From: Gnetum montanum
Lineage: Eukaryota; Streptophyta; Gnetopsida; Gnetales; Gnetaceae
DNA length: 64,000 nucleotides
Assembly (NCBI GenBank): GCA_015680685.1
Contig: MNCI01022307.1
Coordinates: 1,242,430-1,306,429 of the forward strand
Direction of reading: 5' to 3'
Part shown: piece after piece, positions 44,080-54,380 of the stretch
Layout of the letters: the number at the start of each line of letters is the position of its first letter
Position numbering within the stretch: the stretch's first letter is position 1
Translations under genes and position numbers: made by a program
The notes under the pieces: model-generated
What the model was told of the DNA's origin: nothing
What the model saw: the letters and a program-made list of their open reading frames with translations, nothing else
Database searches by the model: none

Positions 44080-44659
44080 AGTGGTTGAGCCGATGTACAT
44101 ACCTCCACCATCTAACATTTCAGAGCACCCTTCAGTCCATCAAAGCTGTACGCATATGGTTATGTTAACCTATATCGTAACCAACTAGATCAAGATAGGC
44201 CACCTTCCTAGGAAACTCTTTGATCTTGGGAGCCCCTTAATCTATCTACAAATCGTCGAAAATGCACCACATAAGGCTCTTCTTGACTTAGGTTCCAGAG
44301 TCAACTTAATCTCAAGAGAAATGTATCAAGCCTGGATCCTGCCCCAACTTAAGAAGAACAACATTCAACTAGAGTTGGCTGACCAGTCCATCACCATTAC
44401 CTTGGGATTGGTGGAGGACATCATTACCACTGTGTGTGGATGGTCTTACCCAGCTAACTTCCTAGTGATTATAGTTAACAGTAATAACAAGGGCTTTCCA
44501 ATTATAATGGGAAGGGCATGGCTGAGTACAGTAGATGCATACCTAGGGATCCACGATCTTTCCTTGCAGATATCTAAGATAAATGTTTACGGAAATATCG
44601 AGAAGAAGAAAGTTCCATGCATCACATACAGTGACTCAAAGGGTGATGACATGAAATAA
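44080..44659 (+). pseudogene. Aspartic protease of element G
   Basis: The active-site segment HKALLDLGSRVNLISREMY (about 44269-44325) has the L-D-L-G pattern seen in Athila-type proteases. GWSYPANFLVI and FPIIMGRAWLSTVDAY (about 44497-44545) form the flap and C-terminal signature. An open stretch runs 44321-44659 and ends DDMK-stop. The same domain is in D2 (48137-48511, -) and E (56686-57225). Confidence 0.75.
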
Positions 44660-46330
44660 TGTCCAACATCTCTTTCATGTAATCGATGTGCCCAAGAAAC
44701 ACAAATCCAAAGATGCCTGTATGTAGCAACCACACCAGTAGTAGACACCCCGTGGTTGACAGCTACTAGAAAGAGCAAACTAATATGCATGAAACAAACT
44801 AAGGAAACTCATGCTAACAACGAAGGCATAGACACATTGGAATATGAGTGTCACTGACTTCCACCCCTTAATCTAAGAACATCAATGGGGAGAAGTTGGG
44901 CACTTTTACAAAATTCAAATAGACATTCATTATTTTGGATCTCTTCCTTTCAATTCAGTCATGGGGAAGATGGCCACCTATGCTGATCATTGGAGGCCCT
45001 CAGTTCTTTTTAATTTTTGTTTTACACATTTTTGTCTTACATGTTTTTGTTTACATATTTTTGTCTTACACATTTTTGTTTTACAAGTTTTTGTTTTACA
45101 AATTTCTTTAACTTTCCTTTTTTTTTGTTTTACAGCATCATTATATTTTTCCAATGTGTGTATGTGTGTGTGTGTGTGTGTGTTAACCATCCTGTAAGTT
45201 TGTCACCTAATAAGTGTTCTTCACAATGGTATGTTTTCTTATTGATTACTAAAGTTTGGTTTTTATCTTTAAGTCACGATGTTGATACTAAGGTATGTTT
45301 CTTTTGATATGGCAAGCAATGAGTCCACTTCATCCATCCATCCACAAAGTCTATGGTCTCTCTTGGCTTGGAAATGTACAGTCTTTTCTAATAAGAACTT
45401 CAACAAATCGGTGACTGGGTACTTCTTAAACTAAGGAAGGACTCAAGGATTGAAAAGGGTATGACTTCAAGGGAACTTGATGCATTTGTGTTGGTCATTT
45501 TCTTGGGTGTTTGGATGTTTTCTTCTTGAGTTTTCTCATCGTTCCAATGTTACCCAATTTTCGGAAGCTAAGTCAATAAAAATAAGAGGTCTTTACATGG
45601 TGTGGTTCTCATGCATAAAAACACAAAAAGAAAGTGAGAATTCAAAGCACACCCTTTAGACAAAATAATCCCTTGGGCTATAAGCACTGGTTATGGAACC
45701 AAAAACGTTCCCTCTAACTAAGGCCCTTCTCTCTTCCCATTCTCTTCTTTGTTTCGTCGGAATGGTGGTGGTTCTTTGGAGATGCATTCTTGTTATTCAA
45801 GAGGATGGTTTGGCCAAGTGCATTGATGTGAAGTCAATGGATGTGGTTGGTTTGAGGCTGGAGTTGGAATGATATATGCCAAGTCACATTAATCATAAAA
45901 TACACAAGGGGCTGTACACCATCTTGTTCTTGGGATTCCATTCCATTCTCCTCTTTCCACCCTTCTCTCCATTATTTACCTCATTGCTGGTTGTATCATT
46001 AGTGTATATTTTGGTAGATACATCGTTTTCTTTTTGGTAAACTCTCACAGTTAAGACTTTAACCCTTGTTCCAAAGGACATTCTCAAGGCCTATGGACTC
46101 TTTGAATGTGGGTTTGTCAGGGCATTAAGGGTATGAGCCTGCTTTGGGGAGGACCCACTAACATTTCTATTTGGTGCACCAGTTAAATTCTCTCTCTTAA
46201 CATTTTTCAATTAATTTTATTTGTTCATTTCCATCTTGACATCCATTTCATCAATGTCTTAGTTGTCTCTTTTCATCCATCCTTCTTATTCCTTTTCTTT
46301 TTCCATTCTCTCGCTACCGACAGTTCGCAA
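44660..46330 (+). other. Element G spacer with T-rich minisatellite and (GT)n
   Basis: Up to 44880 it still reads like the post-protease linker. It then jumps to the T-rich spacer without any RT. At 45008-45105 an ACATTTTTGTCTTAC-like unit of about 16 bp repeats six or seven times. A (GT)n tract is at 45155-45182. From 45400 the spacer modules align with A and (reversed) D1. Unlike A, C and D1, I find no TATA box with palindrome array before the aORF remnant. Confidence 0.55.
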
Positions 46331-46524
46331 TTAGTCATGGGGGTATAGGGCCCAATTTTTTTGATTTTCTCCTAACCCCTACACCTTCGGTAGTCACCAT
46401 TATATATCTCTAGACCCGTATTAGCCATACCACAACCCAGCCAATGGACTTTCACTATAGCAAGGTATCAATTACATGATAATTCATTTACCCTTGCTAA
46501 TATAAGACTGTGTTGTATGTGCAG

Positions 46525-46758
46525 ATGTCGATTATGCAACAACAGACCAGATCTAGAAGGAACGCTTGGAATGGAGTAGTACAGGAAGCAGTTATGCAAG
46601 GAGCAAGATTGATGGCACACTTACGGATGGACAACGAAAGGCACAATCTTGGCGTTGGTAGCAACAAGACTTCTTCTTTCTTCTTTCTTCTCTTTTCTCT
46701 TAGCTACCAAATAAGGCCTGATGTCAATGTAATAAGGTGTTCACCCTTGTTGTCATGA
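46525..46758 (+). pseudogene. aORF remnant, element G (ends only)
   Basis: The ATG at 46525 follows CAG like the other aORFs and reads MSIMQQQTRSRRNAWN. After about 45 codons the sequence passes directly into family sequence from beyond the aORF stop (CATGAACACC, then the CCCATACCTTCC motif). About 2.7 kb of coding sequence is therefore missing. A PPT-like AGTCATGGGGGTATAGGG is at 46333. Confidence 0.55.
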
Positions 46759-46880
46759 ACACCAGTTGTTGTATCTTTTAATGATGATCCGTTCACATGT
46801 CATCCCATTAGATCCATTTGAGTCAATAATCCCATACCTTCCCAATATTATTGTAATGAACTTAAGGACGAGTTTTCATT

Positions 46881-46894
46881 TAGTCATGGGGGTA
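46881..46894 (+). promoter_or_regulatory. Polypurine tract of element G
   Basis: TAGTCATGGGGGTA abuts TGATGGGACA of the LTR. Confidence 0.85.
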
Positions 46895-47700
46895 TGATGG
46901 GACACGATATCACAGCTGTCGCGATATCGCATCCCTCGTGATATTGCGTCTTCCCCTGTGATATCATGTACGCAATATCATGGTGCATCGTCATATCTAT
47001 AAATAAGAGGTGGCTCTCCCTTGTTTCATCATTCTAGGTCAGACAGTAGGGAAACTCTAGCAGATTGATCACTCCAGAGATAGATTATTTTCCATGTGCC
47101 TACAGTAGGAGTCCCAAAGTGACTGGATCTTTATTCAAGCAAACATTGTACCTAAACATAAGTTTGTGTACGGCAATAAAGACGAGCTTTTCAAATAAAC
47201 CTTGTAGCGCAAGGAATAGGATTTTATTATTGTTATTTATTACTTGTTATTTACTATTTTCCTTCTCAACCCCTTCCTCCTAGTTAGGTGCCTCAGTACG
47301 ACCACTTCGAGCACGTGCGTTACATGTGGTGATCCCAGCAATGATTAGCGTTTGGTAGCCATGGTTGCATTGGTTCAAGGTGTGTACGGTAAGTGGGAAT
47401 GGATGCTGACGCTAGGTTAATTTAGACTTAGTTCATTAGTTAGAGTTAGTACTTAGTTTCTCAACCCTTCACCCTGTTAGCATAGGAGACATAAAACATA
47501 AAAACCATAAAAAATCATATACCTCGGACTTACTTAACCATACACCGTAACAACTACAAGTAAGTCTGGGAAGACAACAAATAATTAACCCTAAGTGTTT
47601 GATGAGGCGTGTAGGCACTTAGTCTGCGGAGTTTGACCTGATCATGCATGCTACACTCGTATTTGTGTGGTTGAGTGTAGGGGTATCTCACCACTCATCA
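46895..47700 (+). repeat. 3' LTR of element G
   Basis: It is 806 bp, TGATGGGACA to CCACTCATCA. GCGATATCGC is at 46921-46930 with GTGATATTGC and GTGATATCAT variants. The TATA box TCTATAAATAAGAGG is at 46996-47010. Confidence 0.88.
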
Positions 47701-48020
47701 ATCTGGTTAGTGTAAATTCAATGCTAGCATATCCTAGGACTAATCCCTATGAGTTCAGGATATGACCAAGCAAAAGCTATTGACCATCTTTCAACTACTT
47801 TTAACATATTTTTTTGTTCTAGAGCAAGTCTTACATTGATTATAACCAGCTTCTTATTTTTCAAAAATACATATTCCATTCCAACTAGTAGCATTTTCAG
47901 TTTAAGGGGCTATTGCTTGAAGTTCTTAGGAATTTCCAACTCTTCCCAATAGGTATCATCATTTGTATCATCAGAGAGTTGGTGATGAAGTTGCTCAGTT
48001 TCATCCATGCTTATGAAATA
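47701..48020 (-). pseudogene. Pre-RT linker and RT start, element D2
   Basis: The minus strand reads YWEELEIPKNFKQ, LLVGMEYVFLKNKKLVIINV and AFAWSYPELIGISPRIC, the classic segment just before the RT domain. It ends at IYTNQ against the G LTR. Stops replace single residues in the frame. Confidence 0.7.
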
Positions 48021-48136
48021 TTCACATGTTGAGTTCTCAGCTGGTTCCATGCATAGTATGTTACTTTCTAAATTAGTGGTCAGCCATGAGGTAGCCTCTT
48101 GTTTTGTGGTTGCTGTGTATAGACACCTTTGAATTT

Positions 48137-48511
48137 CTAATTCTGGGACACACTATTTGCATGCAAGATGAATGCTTGCTTGATGGCCCAAAGTTTTTTC
48201 ACATAATTGCACCCACTATTGCTGTATGTGATGCATGGAACTCTCTTCTTCTCAATCTTTCCAAATGCATTTTCTTTAGAGATTTCTAGGGAAAGATCTC
48301 TGATGCCCATTCTTACATCTACAATTCTCAACCATGCTATTCCCATGATGATTGGGAAGTCCCCTTTACAGTTCTCTACTTTAATTACTAGGAAGTCAGC
48401 AAGATAAGACCACCCATAGATAGTGGTCACTATGTCTTTTACTAGTCCCAATGGAATAGTGATGGACTGGTTTGCCAATTCTAATCTAATGTTGCTCTTC
48501 TTAAGAGGAGG
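48137..48511 (-). pseudogene. Aspartic protease, element D2 (partial, gap at N-terminal side)
   Basis: PPLKKSNIRLELANQSITI, IYGWSYLADFLVIKV and DFPIIMGIAWLRIVDVRMGI match G and E. The active-site Asp segment falls in the N gap at 48512-49072. Confidence 0.75.
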
Positions 48512-49072
48512 NNNNNNNNNNNNNNNNNNNNNNNNNNNNNNNNNNNNNNNNNNNNNNNNNNNNNNNNNNNNNNNNNNNNNNNNNNNNNNNNNNNNNNNNN
48601 NNNNNNNNNNNNNNNNNNNNNNNNNNNNNNNNNNNNNNNNNNNNNNNNNNNNNNNNNNNNNNNNNNNNNNNNNNNNNNNNNNNNNNNNNNNNNNNNNNNN
48701 NNNNNNNNNNNNNNNNNNNNNNNNNNNNNNNNNNNNNNNNNNNNNNNNNNNNNNNNNNNNNNNNNNNNNNNNNNNNNNNNNNNNNNNNNNNNNNNNNNNN
48801 NNNNNNNNNNNNNNNNNNNNNNNNNNNNNNNNNNNNNNNNNNNNNNNNNNNNNNNNNNNNNNNNNNNNNNNNNNNNNNNNNNNNNNNNNNNNNNNNNNNN
48901 NNNNNNNNNNNNNNNNNNNNNNNNNNNNNNNNNNNNNNNNNNNNNNNNNNNNNNNNNNNNNNNNNNNNNNNNNNNNNNNNNNNNNNNNNNNNNNNNNNNN
49001 NNNNNNNNNNNNNNNNNNNNNNNNNNNNNNNNNNNNNNNNNNNNNNNNNNNNNNNNNNNNNNNNNNNNNNNN
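48512..49072. other. Assembly gap (561 N)
   Basis: The gap hides the gag tail and protease start of D2. Confidence 0.95.
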
Positions 49073-50951
49073 TTTTCCTTTGTGTAAGTCGTGGATGTAA
49101 GGCATACACCCTAGACTCCTAAAGATGTGATACAATAGGGCAACATCCCTTGGGATGTTCATATTGGAAGACATCACATCCATGATCATCATTTGACTCA
49201 CTATCTGCAACCTCTTCTATTGTAGAAAATTTTCCCTTACCTTTGTAATATGCACGTTCAGCTTCCTTGCACCTCCTGCACTCATGATCACTACCTTGTT
49301 CTCAAGACTCTTTAGCAATTTTGAGGATAGCTTAAAATTGACTATCCATGGAATCCCTTAATTGATCAACCTTGGCTATAAGTTTAGATTGGAATTATTG
49401 AAGTGATAAGGCTTTCTTATGCATCCCCTCATTAAATACAGGTTCATCCTCATTGTCACAGAATCGAACCTTCCTTTTGTGAATGAAAGGATCATAGTTG
49501 TACTCCTCTACACTTTCTCTTTTTCTTAGTTCATCCTCCTCTTTGATGACTTGCTCTATTAACCTTTGTACCTGATGGACAGTTAGTTCTGACAATCACC
49601 CTTGGGCATAGACACTAAGAGTTTTCCTCATTTCATTACGAAGATTTTCTACAATGTGGTGGAGTTGAGCCAATTGAGAATAACCATGGCTAGGGCATAT
49701 ATGTATCAAAGTATAGTATCAGCCAATGGAAGCATCCAAGGGTTCTTGTGCTCCTTGTTTCCACCCTTGAATTTTCTTCCTTAAGTTGGACACCCAGGAG
49801 TACATTTGATACTTATCATTAAACATTTCAAGCATGGTACTCCATCATTTGATATATTTTGGTTCTAAGGATCGGTACTAATTCTCTACTTCTTTGATGA
49901 GTTTCCTAGGAAATAACTTCAATTTTTGCCATTCGTTCTTTATTTTTTAAAAGGTACATGCATCTTGAAAATCTTGAAGATGATTCTACAGATTAGAGTT
50001 ATATCATCCTTCAAATCAAGAAATATTATTCATGTCTAACTGTTTGATTCGACTATCTTTCACATGCCTTGTTGGAATTCTGATTACCTCTGCAATGTTA
50101 ACCATACTTCAGCGAGCAAATAGAGGCTCATCACAGCCTTGATCATGGTGCCTATGATGTTGTCTACTACCCCTTCATTCATGGAAATGTGCTTCTCTTG
50201 AATGTTTGCATCCTTGATCTTGCCTATCTTGATGGTCCCATTGATAGTTTCATTCATTTCGATCACCTCCATCATGGTCTCACCTTCTATGGTCATGGTT
50301 AGAGCCAGAAGAAGAAGAAGATGATGAAGGGGAAGAGGAAGAAGAACCATCACCATCATGGTGCCTACTATTGCCTCTTCGGTGATTGTGACCATGATCA
50401 TGATTGTACTTTGTGCTAGCATCCCTGTCTTGACTTGCCCCTTTGGATCCATCTTTGTTATTAGATCCCTTGTTACTAGAATTAGGATTGTGAATTGTTG
50501 AGTGCAGATTTTGGTTTTGACCTTCATCATTGAAGTTAAAGAGAGAAGCATCATTAAGTGGAAGATCCCCACTAGCTTGTTGGTACAACAGGAATGGAGA
50601 ATCGTTAAGTTCTTTTCCCTTCGAAAGTTTATAGTGTTGCTCTAGCTACTGATCTTTTAGGTGTTGTGCTTCGGTGGGCTGATAATCCCTAGCATCAACA
50701 TCTTCCATGATATATTTCCCATGGTGGTCTTGAAGACCACATCATGCAAGCGTTTGATAAAGCATTGCAGGAGCAGCATGGTTAGGTGGCAACATGTCAC
50801 ATCACTGTAGCTATTCATCCTGGTGTAAGATGAAGGTAATGTTTAGTACATACTCATCAAGATGAGTATATGCAATTTGATACTATTGAGGCTTTGATGG
50901 ATGAGCGTTATCAAGCTTGGGCAGAGAAGTGCTTCTGTGAGAAGAAGACAT
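49073..50951 (-). pseudogene. gag of element D2
   Basis: The ATG at 50951 gives MSSSHRSTSLPKL and then THLDEYVLNITFILHQDE. A hydrophilic Asn/Ser/His linker (about 50590-50280) follows, then IAEVIRIPTRHVKDS (about 50110-50050), the capsid core, ELTVHQVQRLIEQVIKEED (about 49590-49530) and a zinc-knuckle remnant DVFQYEHPKGCC (about 49170-49130; the second Cys is Phe). It is broken by stops and shifts. Confidence 0.7.
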
Positions 50952-51092
50952 TGTCGATTAGCAAAACAAAAATCATAGTGTGCTATGAGAATTTGATGTA
51001 GTAATTATAACACAAGATATGACTTTCAGGTTCATTCCAATGATTTAAATGCTTTTATTAGATCCTACATAGTGCACAAAGCAATAAAAAGA

Positions 51093-51110
51093 TCCCCAGC
51101 AATGATGCCA
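51093..51110 (-). promoter_or_regulatory. Primer binding site, element D2 (tRNA-Asp type, decayed)
   Basis: The plus strand TCCCCAGCAATGATGCCA matches 14 of 18 bases of the tRNA-Asp 3' end; all four changes are transitions. Confidence 0.75.
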
Positions 51111-51111
51111 A

Positions 51112-51925
51112 TGATGAGTGGCGAGGTACCCCTACGTCCAACCATATGAATCATTAAGGTGTTATGCGTGATCTGATCAAATTTCATAGACCTATAGTTG
51201 TCTCATACACTAGTTCCTCTAGGAAGTGAAATAACATTGATAATGTTTGTTGTCTTCCCAACTACACTTTCAAGGCTCAAGGATATGGTTTAAGTGTAAT
51301 TAAGGTATATGAATTTTTATCGTTTTATATTTTATGGATGTAATCACCTACAATAAGAATAAGGGTAGAGTAGATTGAAATTAATGGTTATTGCCTAGCT
51401 AGCCTAACACAAGTAACCACCCCACTTTCTTGGACACATCCTAAACACATATAGCATTGCTAAGCTACCAAACGTTAAGCGTTGCTAGGTTACCAGGTAC
51501 TACATGAATGCTTGAAGTTGTCGTGCTCGTGTTCATTAACTGCTAAAATTAAATTACGTAATCAAATGAATTAAAGTAAAGAATAAGAAAGTAGAATGCA
51601 TTAAAGAAAATATTAAGCTATTATTAGTGTTGCAAGGATTGTCAAAAGAGTTCGTTTTATTCTTGTCACACTGCTACGCTAAGGTACATCAGTGCTTGAA
51701 CAAAGAAGCATACACACTTTGGAATTCTTCTGCAGGCACTCAAAATATTAAATATTCTAACTCTAAGGAAAATAAACTATAAGAGCTTCACTACTCTGAC
51801 AAGAAATGATCAAAAACTTACTCAAAACAGGAGCCCAGGCATGGTATTTATAGACTTGGGGAATATACATCGACATTGAATATTCGACGCTAACGTCGCA
51901 ACCAACACAAAACAGTGATTCATCA
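51112..51925 (-). repeat. 5' LTR of element D2
   Basis: It is 814 bp, TGATGAATCACTG on the minus strand to CTCATCA at 51112. The TATA box TCTATAAATACC is at 51844-51855. A short array with GCGACGTTAGCGTCGAATAT lies at 51880-51905. Confidence 0.8.
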
Positions 51926-52267
51926 GAAATAAATTACCTCAAATCCATTTTCCACATCTCTTCTTATCTGAATTAGAAAATAACTTAACTTTGATGTATT
52001 AATTTGGTAGTTAATTGAGTTCATTCATTTAAGCATCGAGACTTGTCAAAAGAATTATTATGAATTACAAGCATTTTATGTTGGTTTTTTAGGCTATTGC
52101 TATATCTCTTTATTGATGTTGATGTGGCAAAGTCTATTAACAATCTTGTATTTCAAACCTAGGGTCTTAGGTTTGGTATTTATTTTGTTATGCTTAATGC
52201 TTAAGTACAAAGGTATATTTTGTAATATAACATAATTTAATTTATATTGTGGCTAGTGGTATATGCT
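51926..52267. other. Unassigned AT-rich stretch
   Basis: I see no gene or clear repeat here. Confidence 0.4.
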
Positions 52268-52411
52268 AATGTAAGCTTGGTGGTAAGACACTTGATTTGG
52301 AAGCTCCATGTCATGGGTTTGATTCCAATGGGTATGTTGGGTTATATAAAGTTCTAATCAGACTATATATCTTGGGGTGTACTTATGTTTTACTTATTTC
52401 AAGTTCCAACA
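52268..52411 (+). mobile_element. tRNA-derived SINE copy 3
   Basis: TAAGCTTGGTGGTAAGACAC (A box, 52272) and GGGTTTGATTCC (B box, 52315) are the best-preserved Pol III boxes of the three copies. The tail TGTTTTACTTATTTCAAG followed by TTCCAAC is shared. Confidence 0.65.
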
Positions 52412-52715
52412 CCCTGATATAAGCTAGTAATATTTTAATATATCTCTCATGCCTATGCTTATGGTTGTGCATCTTGAGGTTTGAACCCTTGAGTCTTAGT
52501 TAAGCATGCATTTGTGATACATTGGTATTTTATTTACTATCTTAGTTATATATTTAATATATATACCTATAATTTGGCCAAGAGAAGCTTGTAAAAATGA
52601 AGTTGAAGTTTAGTTCGTCTATTGTATTAAAAATTATCCAAGTTGTCATTCTACCAAATTCTATATATTCTATAATAGTTTTGGTTAGATCACTATGCTT
52701 ACATGATGAGAAGGA

Positions 52716-52953
52716 TAACTAATTCCAAGTTTGGTACTAAATGTTGTGCTGCAAAATATTTTGAATTTTCATGGATTATTGTTTCATACATACTCTTGTG
52801 CCCTTCTAAATTTTCTTCCTTATGCATTAAATTAACTAATTTCAAGTTTGGTACTAAATCTTATGTTGCAAAATATTTTCAATTTTCACAGATTGTTGTT
52901 TCCATACATACTCCCATGCTTTTTGAAATTTTATTTCTTATGCATTGCAATAA
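52716..52953. repeat. 117-bp tandem duplication
   Basis: AACTAATTCCAAGTTTGGTA at 52717 and AACTAATTTCAAGTTTGGTA at 52834 start two diverged copies. The open reading frame across them is a by-product of the duplication. Confidence 0.75.
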
Positions 52954-52994
52954 AAAGACATAAATGTAGAAGCCATTGATTACTTGGAGCAAAT

Positions 52995-53225
52995 ATGGTA
53001 GGATTTTGAATAAAATATTATTCAATATTATAGAGCGGCTCTCCTTGGAATGTTATGGATGAAATATTATTTAGTGTTACTGATAAGCTCTCCCTCTAGC
53101 ATTATGGACAAAATATTATTTAGTATTACCAATAAGCTCTTCCTCTAGCATTATGGATAGAATATTATTTAGTGTCACAAATAAGCTTTCCTTGGAGCAG
53201 CATGGACCAAATATTATTTAGAGTT
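52995..53225. repeat. 49-bp minisatellite, about five units
   Basis: The core ATGGATGAAATATTATTTAG recurs at 53055, 53104, 53153 and 53202 at an even 49-bp spacing, with a weaker copy near 53005. It ends about 75 bp before the E LTR. Confidence 0.8.
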
Positions 53226-53300
53226 ATCGATCTATGATTGGTGATTGGCCTTTTAATGTTATTAATGAATCCTCATTCTGTCATGTCAATGTGTCCTCCT

Positions 53301-54207
53301 TGATGTGACCTCGTTGACGTAGCCCCATCTACGTGGTGTTGCCCCGTTGATGGGGCTACGTTGACTTAGCGTTTGTTGCATTTATAGGGCCTTGTTGACG
53401 TAGCTCTTGAATAAAGTCTCTAAGTATGTGTGCATCAGTCATGTTTATGGCAAGTCTTGTCATAGTGGTAGTAGAATTCTTATAGTTTAGTCATTTAAGA
53501 GTTATAATATTTCTTTAAGTGCTTGTAGTAGGAGTTAGAAAGTGTACAGATCTTTATTTGAGCATTATTGTACCTGAACACACCAGTGTGAATGGCAATA
53601 AAGATGAGCCTTTTGATCAAACCTTGCAGTACTTGGAATAGATTAATGATTCATTTATGCATTTATTGTTTTCATTAATTATGTAATTAATTAAGATAAA
53701 TTATAATTCAAGTGATTAGTTAATTAATTAAGCTAAATAGATTAAACACATAAGTATCACTGCTTTAAGCATAAACACGTACTTGCTTGGAAATCTTAGT
53801 AGCATTATTGCTTGGTTCACCTAGTAGCATAGCGCTTGGTAATCCCAGTAGTGGATACGTGGGTTTAGGGCATGTATGGAAAGTGGGAATAGATGCTTAT
53901 GTTAGGACTAGTTAGAGATTAGTTAATTAGTTAAGTTAAATTAGTTATTAAAATACTTTAATTCTCTATTTTAAGCACCAAGAGCATGAAACATAAAATG
54001 ATAAAAATCAAAAGCCTCGATTACACTTAACCATACCATGTGAATCACAAGTGTAATTGAGAAGACAATGAATGACTATTAGGGAAAAGTTCACTTCTTA
54101 GAAAACTAGTGAACTGAAAGACATAGAGTCTGTAGAATTCAACCGAATTGCATGTGAACGCTTTGTGATTTGTATGGCTGAGTGTAGGGATACTTGAATA
54201 CTCATCA
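53301..54207 (+). repeat. 5' LTR of element E
   Basis: TGATGTGACC to ACTCATCA. GTTGACGTAGCC and CGTTGATGGGGCTACG repeats lie at 53310-53372; the TATA-like CATTTATAGG is at 53379-53388. A PBS-like TTTACACCATTTCTAGGGAC follows at 54208 but is badly decayed. Confidence 0.7.
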
Positions 54208-54380
54208 TTTACACCATTTCTAGGGACTCTTTTTGATTGAATTGTGTGCTATCTAGGTTTAGTGAACATTATTAGCACTGTTGGACAAACCCTAAGGTAA
54301 AAATCATTCTCATAATAAATATAATTGCATAAAAATACTAATATTTTATTTGTATTACAAAATTTCTTCTTCTCATAGGC

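Larger units (their letters stand above)
42786..47700 (+). mobile_element. Element G: Athila-like retrotransposon lacking pol and most of the aORF
   Basis: In order: gag (from within its N-terminal half), protease, T-rich spacer, aORF remnant, PPT, 3' LTR. There is no 5' LTR; the left end abuts D1 sequence in reverse. RT, RNase H and integrase are absent between 44880 and 45000. The right LTR end abuts RT sequence of D2, so G probably inserted there. Confidence 0.7.
47701..51925 (-). mobile_element. Element D2: 5' half of an Athila-like retrotransposon
   Basis: On the minus strand: 5' LTR (51925-51112), PBS, gag, protease and the first residues of RT, cut off at 47701 by the end of G's LTR. 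It could be the same insertion as D1, with the middle of pol lost. Confidence 0.7.

Noticed and set aside
44961-45307. Cys/Phe-rich open frames around 45 kb on both strands
   Set aside because: They are translations of the T-rich minisatellite and GT repeat.
50084-50572. 162-codon Met-rich minus-strand frame
   Set aside because: It is a shifted frame of D2 gag; the Asn/Ser/His-rich frame is the one matching C gag.
52272-52326. Functional tRNA gene
   Set aside because: A and B boxes are present but no cloverleaf or anticodon arm can be drawn; it shares a long 3' tail with two other copies, so it is a SINE.
52703-52963. 86-codon frame with an internal duplication
   Set aside because: It is open only because a 117-bp unit is duplicated; no resemblance to a protein family.
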